Source: Actinomycetes bacterium (lineage in GTDB: Bacteria; Actinomycetota; Acidimicrobiia; Acidimicrobiales; Bog-793). Taken from it: DNA of 57,540 nt. Below, one piece after another: positions 28,806 through 35,155 of this stretch (positions within the stretch are counted from its first letter, which is position 1; each line of letters begins with the position of its first letter). The position numbers were made by a program, and so were the translations under genes. The notes below the pieces were generated by a model. It had not been told where the DNA came from, ran no database searches, and saw only the letters and a list, made by a program, of their open reading frames with translations. Location of the stretch: positions 1 through 57,540 of the forward strand of contig JAKCCH010000007.1 of NCBI GenBank assembly GCA_021838945.1, given 5' to 3'.

Positions 28806-29342
28806 TCAGATCCGGAACCAACTCGTGGCCACGCTCGAGCCCTCCCCCTCGCCCGTCCGGCAGCGCAGACTGATCGGCCCGGATGGCAGTGGGGCTACGA
28901 CGAACGTCCCGCGCGAGCGAGCCATCTCGACATGCCGCCCCCCGGAGAGCCGCACTTCGAGCCACGCTGGCTGGAGCGGCACGACCTGGCAGGTGAGCCG
29001 GCGCGGGATGGTGCCGACCACCTCCACCTCCAGCGAGAGCTGGGGCGCGCGGAAGGTGAGCTGCCTGATCGAGCCCGGGAGCGCCCTGACCTGGTCGAGG
29101 AGCGTCTCGTCGAGGTCCGAGTCGTACTCCAGGACCGCAAGCTCGTCGTCGATCGATCGCCATCGATGCGAGGCGACATCTGCCGCGGCCTCGAGCACCC
29201 ACTCCGGGGCGGGATCGGCCTTGCGTTCCAGCTCGGCGAAACGCCGCCACGTCGCCTCCCGAGTCACCGTCTCGATCGGTACGATCGGTGCCCCCGACTC
29301 GTCGCGACCACGGTCATGCCCGCGTGGCCCGCGCGCGCTCAT
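28806..29342 (-). CDS. Unknown 178-residue protein between sigma factor and CHAT protease
   Basis: Not recognised as a named family. The first 20 residues are charged and probably disordered. Residues about 28-80 are predicted by eye to be helical and acidic (WRRFAELERKADPAPEWVLEAAA, DELAVLEYDSDLDETLLDQV). Residues about 90-178 look like a beta-sandwich (LTFRAPQLSLEVEVVG, AWLEVRLSGG, GPISLRCRTG, ending in ATSWFRI). There is no membrane segment, no Cys/His zinc site of the ZAS type and no catalytic pattern. The ATG overlaps the sigma factor stop (ATGA). By position it could be the adaptor or anti-sigma factor that links the CHAT protease to the sigma factor, or the protease's substrate. This is inference from gene order alone. 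Confidence 0.85.
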   Translation of the reverse strand: MSARGPRGHDRGRDESGAPIVPIETVTREATWRRFAELERKADPAPEWVLEAAADVASHRWRSIDDELAVLEYDSDLDETLLDQVRALPGSIRQLTFRAPQLSLEVEVVGTIPRRLTCQVVPLQPAWLEVRLSGGRHVEMARSRGTFVVAPLPSGPISLRCRTGEGEGSSVATSWFRI

Positions 29343-29950
29343 GTCGGCTCCGGAGACACGTCGCCAGGTGGCCCCTGCGGCGAATCCAGCATCATCAGGA
29401 TCGCCCGCAGGCGATCAAGACAGCGAGCCCGCGTCGGGCCGATGCTGCCGATCGGCATCCCGAGTGCCGCGCTCAAGTCCGCATAGCTCGGCGGCTCGTC
29501 TGCATTGAGCGCCCTCAGCAGCGTCTGGCAGGGCGGTGACAACTGTCGGAACGCCCGCCACAGGGTCCGGTCACGCTCCTCCGAGAGGTGCGGGAGGTCC
29601 TCGTCGACCGCCGCCACGACCTCCGCCCGGCTCGGGCTCGCCTCGGGCACCGTGCGCTGGCGCTCACGGAGGACCCGGAGTGACTCACGCCGGGCGGTCG
29701 TCATGAGCCACTGAGCAAGTCGATCCGGCTCGCGCAGCGCCGGCAAGTGCTCGTGCAGCCGCGTCCACGTGGTCTGCGTGACGTCTGCAGCGTCGCAGTG
29801 GTCGAGGGCGTGGCCCCGTGCGATCGACCAAACGAGGTCGATGTACCGCGCCACGATCTGCCGCCACGCATGTTCATCGCCGTCACGGGCCGCGAGCACC
29901 AGCGCGACGACGTCGTCGTCCCTGTGCCCCGCCGCCTGGCCGTCCGCCAT
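29339..29950 (-). CDS. ECF-like sigma-70 factor heading the CHAT operon
   Basis: Region 2 spans about residues 25-95 (AWRQIVARYIDLVWSIARGH, DAADVTQTTWTRLHEHL, WLMTTARRESLRVLRER). Region 4 is near the C-terminus (QLSPPCQTLLRALNADEPPSYADLSAALGMPIGSIGPTRARCLDRLR). The 203 residues fit a group IV sigma factor, but the sequence differs strongly from the SigR-type gene in this window; the tail is Pro-rich. I choose the ATG at 29950 because conserved sequence begins there. No typical anti-sigma gene is adjacent; the next two genes are the 178-residue protein and the CHAT protease, which suggests proteolytic control. A -10 (TACACT) stands seven bases before the ATG. Confidence 0.9.
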   Translation of the reverse strand: MADGQAAGHRDDDVVALVLAARDGDEHAWRQIVARYIDLVWSIARGHALDHCDAADVTQTTWTRLHEHLPALREPDRLAQWLMTTARRESLRVLRERQRTVPEASPSRAEVVAAVDEDLPHLSEERDRTLWRAFRQLSPPCQTLLRALNADEPPSYADLSAALGMPIGSIGPTRARCLDRLRAILMMLDSPQGPPGDVSPEPT

Positions 29951-29957
29951 GGCAGTG

Positions 29958-29963
29958 AGTGTA
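29958..29963 (-). promoter_or_regulatory. -10 box for a probable leaderless transcript of the sigma/CHAT operon
   Basis: TACACT on the minus strand ends seven bases before the sigma factor ATG, with no Shine-Dalgarno. Seventeen bases further up is CGTGAT (29981-29986), a poor -35. That same hexamer could instead be the -10 of an ECF promoter with GGAACA at 30004-30009 as its -35 (17-base spacer). Confidence 0.4.
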
Positions 29964-30053
29964 TGCGCGCTGTTTCTTGTATCACGAGGGCGGATCCGCG
30001 CTCTGTTCCGGTGACGGATCGGGCAGTCCGGACCGTGACAGGAGGACAAAGAG

Positions 30054-30173
30054 ATGCGCAGCGCAACCCGCAACGCAATCGCCCTCGCGGCGGCTCTTGG
30101 TGGGCTGGCGATGGCCTGGCTCGCCGGTGCCGCGCCGGTGTGGCAGGGCTTCGGCCCGCACGCCCACCCCTGA
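30054..30173 (+). CDS. 39-residue hydrophobic small protein, divergent from the sigma/CHAT operon
   Basis: A small gene with one of the strongest ribosome binding sites in the window: AGGAGG at 30040-30045, eight bases before ATG. The product starts MRSATRN (positive), has a single hydrophobic stretch (AIALAAALGGLAMAWLAGAA) and ends in a short aromatic/His tail (PVWQGFGPHAHP). It looks like a membrane-anchored or exported peptide; there is no lipobox. An exact 15-bp hairpin follows ten bases after the stop. Function unknown. Its divergent placement next to the sigma factor promoter suggests shared regulation, but that is inference. Codon use matches the surroundings. Confidence 0.72.
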   Translation: MRSATRNAIALAAALGGLAMAWLAGAAPVWQGFGPHAHP

Positions 30174-30183
30174 CCGCATCCTC

Positions 30184-30237
30184 CCGGTGCCGGCGGGGCG
30201 CACACCCCGCGCATGAAGCCGACCCCGCCGGCACCGG
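30184..30237 (+). terminator. Strong GC-rich hairpin after the 39-residue peptide gene
   Basis: The 15-base arms at 30184-30198 and 30223-30237 are exact inverted complements; the 24-base loop itself can pair. No T-run follows. It likely ends the small peptide transcript and insulates the DUF5317 gene downstream. Confidence 0.65.
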
Positions 30238-30253
30238 CAGCCCCTTCAGCACA

Positions 30254-30275
30254 GCTAGCCGCCGGCACGGCTAGC
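30254..30275. repeat. Short inverted repeat upstream of the DUF5317 gene
   Basis: GCTAGCCG (30254-30261) and CGGCTAGC (30268-30275) form a perfect 8-bp stem around a six-base loop. It lies 28 bases before the GTG of the next gene. It could be an operator or the second part of a compound terminator; nothing in the sequence decides between them. Confidence 0.4.
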
Positions 30276-30303
30276 CCGTCGGCACGGTTACACAGCCTCC
30301 TTC

Positions 30304-30906
30304 GTGCTCGTCCTGCTCCTCGTCATCCTCGCCGGCACTGCCGCCGGCCGCGCGGCAGGCGGCACCGTCCGCGCGATCGCATGCTTCCGGCTCAGGTGGC
30401 TCCCGCTCCTCGTCGCGGCTCTCGTCGGGCAGGTCGTGCTGGGATCCCTCACAGAGCACGCCGGCATCGGCGCGGTCCTGCGAGCCACGATCGTGGTCGG
30501 TTCCGACACCGCAGTCGGCGTTGTGCTCGCCCGGAACCTGCCCGGTCGCCACAGGTCCGAGCAGTTCGCTCTCTGCCTGACGGGAGCGGGCTGGTGCCTC
30601 AACTGGTTGCCGATCGTCGCAGACAAAGCGATGCCCGTCTCCCACAAGGCACTGGTGGCGGCGGGCATGGCGTCGCTGGACGTAAGCCGCGGCAACCTCG
30701 GGAAGCACGTGCTGGCCGCCACCGGTACCGGCATGCCGCACGGCTGGCTCTTCCTCGGGGACTGGATCGCGGTGCCACCACTGAGGACAGTGCTCAGCCC
30801 GGGCGACCTCGTGATGGCGCTGGGTCTTGCAGTCTTGATCGCGGCGGCGATGGCCCGCGCTCAGACGCCGAGGGAGGACCTTGCTGCTCGCTCGAACACC
30901 CTGTAG
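30304..30906 (+). CDS. DUF5317-type integral membrane protein
   Basis: A 200-residue polytopic protein with about four or five hydrophobic segments (LVLLLVILAGTAAGRAAGG; WLPLLVAALVGQVVLGSL; a third following GIGAVLRATIVVG; and MALGLAVLIAAAMA at the end). The stretch HGWLFLGDWIAVPPL followed by LSPGDLVMALGLAVLI is the pattern I associate with DUF5317, found mainly in actinobacteria. Function unknown. The start is GTG at the beginning of the first membrane segment; no good ribosome binding site precedes it. The 3' end overlaps the convergent SDR gene by 46 bases on opposite strands, so the two mRNAs are complementary at their ends. Confidence 0.75.
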   Translation: MLVLLLVILAGTAAGRAAGGTVRAIACFRLRWLPLLVAALVGQVVLGSLTEHAGIGAVLRATIVVGSDTAVGVVLARNLPGRHRSEQFALCLTGAGWCLNWLPIVADKAMPVSHKALVAAGMASLDVSRGNLGKHVLAATGTGMPHGWLFLGDWIAVPPLRTVLSPGDLVMALGLAVLIAAAMARAQTPREDLAARSNTL

Positions 30907-31691
30907 GGGAGCAGGCGCTTCGCGAACGTACCGGCCCTCTCGTCGAGCTTCCCGACGCTGACCCGCCGGGGCGGACGGCGAGCGTGGAGCACCTTCTCGA
31001 TGGTCGCAGCCACCGTCTCTGGCGCGGCGCCGCCCTGCTCGTCGCGTTCCATGATCCCGACCGCTTTCTCGACCGATTCGGCGTAAGGGTCCGAGGAGTC
31101 CTCCTCAGCGAGCACGACCTCCACATCACGCCGGCTCTTCGTGAACTCCGTCCGGATGTTGCCGGGTTGAACGAGAGTCACGTGGATCCCGAAATTCGCC
31201 ACCTCGTAGGCCAGCGCCTCGCCGTATCCCTCCATCGCGAACTTGCTCGCGCTGTAGTAGGCCTGGAACGGGATCCCGATGACGCCCGCGAGCGAGCTCA
31301 CGAGCACGACCCGGCCGCCTCCCTGGCGGCGCATCGGAGGAAGTGCGGCCCTGACGGCGCGTGCGACGCCAAAGAAATTCGTCTCCAGCTGGGCTTTCGC
31401 GTCCGAGACGGGGGTCTGTTCCACGGCGCCGGCAAGGCCCCAGCCGGCGCATGCCACGAGCGCGTCGATTCGTCCGTGCTCGGTCACCACGGACGCCACG
31501 CCTCGTTCGACGGATCCGTCGTCGTCGACGTCCATGACGAGCCCGGTCCAAGCGGGCGGGTGGCCCGTACCCCGGCGGCTCGCTCCGACCACCGTCCAAC
31601 CCAGAGCGGCCAAGCGCTCGGCCGTTGCCAGGCCGATGCCGGCCGACGCACCCGTGATCAGGGCGACTCGTCCCGATGTCGTGGCGACCAT
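30861..31691 (-). CDS. Short-chain dehydrogenase/reductase (SDR)
   Basis: A classical SDR with the cofactor loop ALITGASAGIGLATAERL at the N-terminus, then ALVACAGWGLAG (NAG-type motif). The catalytic Ser occurs in VVLVSSLAGVIG and the YxxxK pair in YYSASKFAMEGYGEALAYE, followed by VQPGNIRTEF. It acts in the cytosol on an unknown alcohol or ketone. The start I use (ATG 31691, MVATTSGRVALITG) gives 276 residues; the frame up to 31802 runs into the divergent CBS gene promoter. A CACTCT box six bases upstream of the ATG may mark a leaderless transcript. Confidence 0.9.
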   Translation of the reverse strand: MVATTSGRVALITGASAGIGLATAERLAALGWTVVGASRRGTGHPPAWTGLVMDVDDDGSVERGVASVVTEHGRIDALVACAGWGLAGAVEQTPVSDAKAQLETNFFGVARAVRAALPPMRRQGGGRVVLVSSLAGVIGIPFQAYYSASKFAMEGYGEALAYEVANFGIHVTLVQPGNIRTEFTKSRRDVEVVLAEEDSSDPYAESVEKAVGIMERDEQGGAAPETVAATIEKVLHARRPPRRVSVGKLDERAGTFAKRLLPYRVFERAARSSLGV

Positions 31692-31755
31692 GACCCGAGA
31701 GTGTGCCATGCGCGGCCCGGCTACCATCGGTGAACCGGGATTGCAGGAGGCACTC

Positions 31756-32190
31756 ATGCGCATCTCAACGCTCCTCACCTCCAAAGGAACAGCCGTCGCC
31801 ACGATCCGGCCGGAAGCATCCGTGGCCGATGCCGTGGCCGAGCTCGCTGCTCACGGAATCGGGGCGCTCGTCGTCTCTACCGACGGCTCCCACATCGACG
31901 GCATCGTTTCCGAACGCGATGTCGTGCGTGCTCTGAACGGCGACGACGGCTCGATGCTCCAGGACCGGGTGTCTTCGATCATGTCGTCGACCGTGCACAC
32001 AGCCTCGCCCGAGGACGACACGGACTCCCTCATGGCGACCATGACGGATCGCCGGATCCGCCACGTTCCCATCGTGGACGAGTCAGGTGCTCTCGCCGGC
32101 ATCGTCAGCATCGGCGACGTCGTGAAGACCCGCATCGGCGAGCTCGAGAAGGATCGCAAGGAGCTCGTCGACTACATCAACGCTCGCTGA
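31756..32190 (+). CDS. CBS-domain-pair protein
   Basis: A 144-residue protein made of two CBS repeats: ASVADAVAELAAHGIGALVVST with GIVSERDVVRAL, and DDTDSLMATMTDRRIRHVPIVDE with GIVSIGDVVKTRI. Stand-alone CBS pairs bind adenine nucleotides and signal energy state. There is no attached enzyme domain. The start is firm: GGAGG stands five bases before ATG. The frame upstream to 31279 is antisense to the SDR gene. It is divergent from that SDR, with a 64-base shared promoter gap. Confidence 0.93.
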   Translation: MRISTLLTSKGTAVATIRPEASVADAVAELAAHGIGALVVSTDGSHIDGIVSERDVVRALNGDDGSMLQDRVSSIMSSTVHTASPEDDTDSLMATMTDRRIRHVPIVDESGALAGIVSIGDVVKTRIGELEKDRKELVDYINAR

Positions 32191-32262
32191 GCTCCGAGGA
32201 CCGCTCGGTCGGGCGGCGGCGGCTACTTCGTGACAGGTCGGGGAGAGACGAGAGTTGCCGGC

Positions 32263-32751
32263 TCAGCCGTCGGTGCTCGAGGACTCGGGTGAGGGCTCGG
32301 CCTGGTCCTCGTCCGAGGCGTAGGACGCCGTCGGGATGCCACCGCCTGGTGACGCCGTCGGGATGCCACCGCCGGTCGGGGCGCTCGTGACCGGAGGGGA
32401 CTGCGACGCCTCGGGGGCGGGTGACGCCGGCGAAACGGGCGATCCGGCTCCACCAGGGACGTACGATCCGGTCTCTCCGGGCTGAGGCACTGCGGAGGTC
32501 ACCGACACCGCGCCGTGCTCGGCCTCGAAGGCGCGCAGCTCGGACACGATGGCCTCCGCCCGGGCGTCGCCGCCTGCTTGCGGCCGGCCGGAACGATCCA
32601 GGTAGACGATGCCACCGAGCTCGAGGAGGAGCGCGTCGGAGTGCCGTTTCGCCTGTACCTGCGACAATTTCTCCTGTCCGGCGCGCGCTCCCTCCTGTGC
32701 CTTCTCGGCTAGCGCCGACGCCTGGCTCTTAACCTTGTCCATGAAGCCCAT
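32263..32751 (-). CDS. Small helical protein with a Pro/Ser-rich repeat tail
   Basis: The N-terminal third is amphipathic and helical (MGFMDKVKSQASALAEKAQEG), followed by AKRHSDALLLELGGIVYLDRSGR and a predicted helix. This head is shared by many small actinobacterial proteins of unknown function. From about residue 90 the chain is low-complexity Pro/Ser/Gly/Thr and includes two copies of GGGIPTAS encoded by a 27-bp direct repeat. GGAGG five bases before ATG 32751 sets the start. It lies 63 bases after the AIM24-type gene in the same direction and ends 72 bases from the convergent CBS gene. No membrane segment. Function unknown. Confidence 0.78.
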   Translation of the reverse strand: MGFMDKVKSQASALAEKAQEGARAGQEKLSQVQAKRHSDALLLELGGIVYLDRSGRPQAGGDARAEAIVSELRAFEAEHGAVSVTSAVPQPGETGSYVPGGAGSPVSPASPAPEASQSPPVTSAPTGGGIPTASPGGGIPTASYASDEDQAEPSPESSSTDG

Positions 32752-32814
32752 GGCTGCCTCCAATCGCCTGCTTGGTTGACGTCTCAGAAGTACGGTCTCA
32801 CGCCCGTAGGGCGG

Positions 32815-33576
32815 TCAGTTGCGAAGGATGTTCCCGAGGATGCCGCCCGCAGCGCCACCTGCGACGGCGTCGCCCGCCGTGTCGCGGGCGAGGAACGGCT
32901 GCAGCGAGGCGGCCAGGATCGGCAACGGCATGGACTGCAGCCAGATCTTCCCGGGACCGGTGAGCGCGACGATCCAGTGGCCGTCGGCGCCGAAGAACCG
33001 GTTCGTGATCCCCGGGATCCGCGTCACCTGGAAGGTGACGGTGTCCTGGAAGACGCCGACATGCCCCGGGTGGACGAGCATGGACTGGCCGGGTCCGAGG
33101 TCGTAGCTCGTGATCTCTCCGGAGAGCTCGACCCAGGCGGTCCCCTGCCCTTCGAGCTTCTGCAGGATGAAGCCCTCGCCCCCGAACAACATCCCGCCGA
33201 GCCCCTGCTGGAACCCGATCGTCGCGTTGATCCCCGGGGTGCCGCACACCCAGCCGTGGCGGTGCACGAGGTAGCCACCGGGAGCGCCGACCTCGAGCGG
33301 GAAGATGCGGCCCGGCATCTTGGCGGCGAAGGCGACCATGCCTGCGCCCCCTGCCGCCTCGTAGCGGGTGAGGAAGATGCTCGTCCCGCTGACCACGCGT
33401 TTGAGCCCTCCGAGCAGCCCGCCACCGCCACCTTGGTTGCCCATGACGGTCGTCTGTGACATCTGCACGTTCGTCGTCATCCACGAGAGCTCGCCGTGGT
33501 TCGAGATGATCGCCTCACCTGGGTCGAGGATCATCTCCAGCACCGGCAACGTCGAGCCCTTCACCTCGGCCTGCAT
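32815..33576 (-). CDS. AIM24-family (TIGR00266-like) protein
   Basis: The protein (253 residues) has the Gly-rich beta architecture of the AIM24 family. VLEMILDPGEAIISNHGELSWMT starts the first sheet. A Gly-rich GGGGGLLGGLKR loop, TSIFLTRYEA, and repeated strands ending WVELSGEITSYDLGPGQSMLVHPGHVGVF follow. The function of bacterial members is not settled. The C-terminus is Gly/Ala-rich (AVAGGAAGGILGNIL). AAGGGGG before the ATG at 33576 gives a clear ribosome binding site, so I reject the frame running to 33924, which overlaps the divergent peptidase gene. Probably co-transcribed with the small helical gene downstream. Confidence 0.88.
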   Translation of the reverse strand: MQAEVKGSTLPVLEMILDPGEAIISNHGELSWMTTNVQMSQTTVMGNQGGGGGLLGGLKRVVSGTSIFLTRYEAAGGAGMVAFAAKMPGRIFPLEVGAPGGYLVHRHGWVCGTPGINATIGFQQGLGGMLFGGEGFILQKLEGQGTAWVELSGEITSYDLGPGQSMLVHPGHVGVFQDTVTFQVTRIPGITNRFFGADGHWIVALTGPGKIWLQSMPLPILAASLQPFLARDTAGDAVAGGAAGGILGNILRN

Positions 33577-33662
33577 CGCGTACCCCCTTTTGAGAGCTGC
33601 TGCTGCTGCGGTCCGCGACAGTCTGCCGCGCCGTTGCCCGGCCGTCGAGTGGCAGGTCACCG

Positions 33663-33668
33663 TACGAT
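33663..33668 (+). promoter_or_regulatory. -10 box of a probable leaderless M55 peptidase transcript
   Basis: TACGAT ends eight bases before the GTG start, and no Shine-Dalgarno is present. No clear -35 box was found. Confidence 0.45.
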
Positions 33669-33676
33669 GCGAGCTC

Positions 33677-34507
33677 GTGAAGGTGTACCTGTCGAGTGAC
33701 ATGGAAGGCACCGCGGGCATCGTCGATTGGTCGCAGTGCCGAGGACCGGGCGCCGCATACGAGGCCGGCTGTGCCCTGCTCCTCGGCGAAGTGAACGCCG
33801 CCATCGACGGCGCGACAGAGGCGGGTGCGACCGAGGTCCTCGTGAACGACTCCCATGGGGCGATGGCCAACTTGCCGCCCGGGGCGCTGCACCACGGCGT
33901 CTCCTGCGTCTCGGGCCGGCACAAGCCGCTCTACATGATGGAGCGCATGGGTCCGGCTTTCGATGCCGTCTTCTTCGTCTCGTATCACGGCTCGATGGGA
34001 TCGAACGGGGTGCTCTCCCATACCTACAACCCGAGAGCGGTGAGCGAGGTGAGGTTGAACGGGGCGGTGGCCGGAGAATCGGCCATCAACGGACTGGTTG
34101 CCCTCGGTCACCGAGTGCCGGTGACACTCGTCACCGGGGATCAGGTCACCATCGAGGAGGCACGGCCTTTCTTCCCAGACGCAGTCGGCGTCGTCGTCAA
34201 GCAGGCCGTGACCCGCGCCTCGGCCGACAGCTTGCACCCGGAGAAGGCGTGCGAGCTCATCCGGGCCGGGGCGAGCGAGGCGGTTGCGAGGATCACGGCA
34301 GGCTCGATGGAGCTCCCGAAGATCGCACTGCCGGCGACGCTCGAGATCGCATGGCTGACGGCCGACATGGCCGAGCTCGTCGAGCCGCTCCCGGGTACCC
34401 GCCGGGCGGGTACGCGCACCGTCGAGATCACCGACGAGGACCCGCTGCGGCTCTACCGCACCTTCACGACGGCCATCGCCCTCACGCGTTCGCTCGTGGA
34501 GCTCTGA
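33677..34507 (+). CDS. M55-family peptidase (D-aminopeptidase DppA type)
   Basis: The N-terminus YLSSDMEGTAGIVDW carries the SDMEG zinc-ligand motif (Asp and Glu) of the self-compartmentalising D-aminopeptidases. EVLVNDSHGAMANLPP gives further ligands (Asp, His), and FFVSYHGSMG and LSHTYNP follow. These enzymes cut D-amino-acid peptides and may recycle peptidoglycan fragments; the actual substrate here is unknown. 276 residues is the family length. The GTG start matches the beginning of the family alignment; the frame upstream is antisense to the AIM24-type gene. A RidA-family gene follows in the same direction. Confidence 0.92.
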   Translation: MKVYLSSDMEGTAGIVDWSQCRGPGAAYEAGCALLLGEVNAAIDGATEAGATEVLVNDSHGAMANLPPGALHHGVSCVSGRHKPLYMMERMGPAFDAVFFVSYHGSMGSNGVLSHTYNPRAVSEVRLNGAVAGESAINGLVALGHRVPVTLVTGDQVTIEEARPFFPDAVGVVVKQAVTRASADSLHPEKACELIRAGASEAVARITAGSMELPKIALPATLEIAWLTADMAELVEPLPGTRRAGTRTVEITDEDPLRLYRTFTTAIALTRSLVEL

Positions 34508-34512
34508 CGCGC

Positions 34513-34541
34513 TCGAAATCTCCCCATCGGACAGCTACTCT
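34513..34541 (+). promoter_or_regulatory. Promoter of the RidA-family gene (-35 TCGAAA, -10 TACTCT)
   Basis: TCGAAA at 34513-34518 and TACTCT at 34536-34541 are separated by 17 bases. The GTG start follows seven bases after the -10, so the mRNA should begin at or next to the start codon. It is the best-formed promoter in this set. Confidence 0.55.
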
Positions 34542-34548
34542 CCGGCGC

Positions 34549-34989
34549 GTGGACGACGGTCCGGCTGCCGCCAGGCGAAGGAGAGTCGGGAGCGGGTCGC
34601 CCTTCGAAGAGCGCATCGGCTTCTCCCGGGCGGTGCGGGTCGACGACCGGATCATCGTGTCGGGCACCGCACCCATCTGGCCCGACGGAGAGGTCGACCC
34701 CGATCCCGCCGTGCAGATGCGCCGTTGCGTCGAGATAATCGGCGAAGCTCTCGCCGGTCTCGGTGGCACGCTCGATGACGTCGTGCGAACGCGCATGTAC
34801 CTGGTCGACCCCGCTGACGCGGACACCGTCGGAGCGGTCCACGGCGCCCTCTTCGCGACGTCGCGACCGGCCGCCACGATGGTGGTCGTCGCAGCGCTGC
34901 TCGACCCGCGCTGGCGCGTCGAGATCGAGGCGGAGGCCCTGGTCGACGCCTCGCAGCCCGAGGGGCTGGATCAAACCGAGAGCGGTTGA
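34549..34989 (+). CDS. RidA/YjgF-family protein
   Basis: RidA proteins hydrolyse reactive enamine/imine intermediates or act in related catabolic steps. The fold markers are VDDRIIVSGTAPIWPDG, QMRRCVEIIGEALAGLGGTLDDVVRTRMYL and a terminal WRVEIEAEALVDA. This belongs to the 'other' RidA subfamilies rather than archetypal RidA. The catalytic-type Arg is at VRTRMYL, but the final Glu segment differs from the E. coli protein. 146 residues with a charged N-terminal extension of about 15 residues. The GTG start follows a promoter by seven bases. After the stop, 166 bases without a recognisable gene lead to the convergent lipoprotein gene. Confidence 0.88.
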   Translation: MDDGPAAARRRRVGSGSPFEERIGFSRAVRVDDRIIVSGTAPIWPDGEVDPDPAVQMRRCVEIIGEALAGLGGTLDDVVRTRMYLVDPADADTVGAVHGALFATSRPAATMVVVAALLDPRWRVEIEAEALVDASQPEGLDQTESG

Positions 34990-35155
34990 GGAGTCGGGTG
35001 CTGCTCGTGAGGGTGCGAGAGGCAGACCGGCGGCGGGAACGCGGTGACGGGCACGGGCGAGACCGACAGCGCGAGCAGGGGGCGGGACGGTCTCGACCGT
35101 TCGGGTTTGGGAGCAGCCCGCGCGGTGGCTTCCCGATCGTGGCTCTGGCTCAGCT

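Noticed and set aside
30861-30906. Shortening either the DUF5317 gene or the SDR gene to remove their 3' overlap
   Set aside because: Both C-termini are consistent with their families; a 46-base convergent overlap is acceptable in a compact genome.
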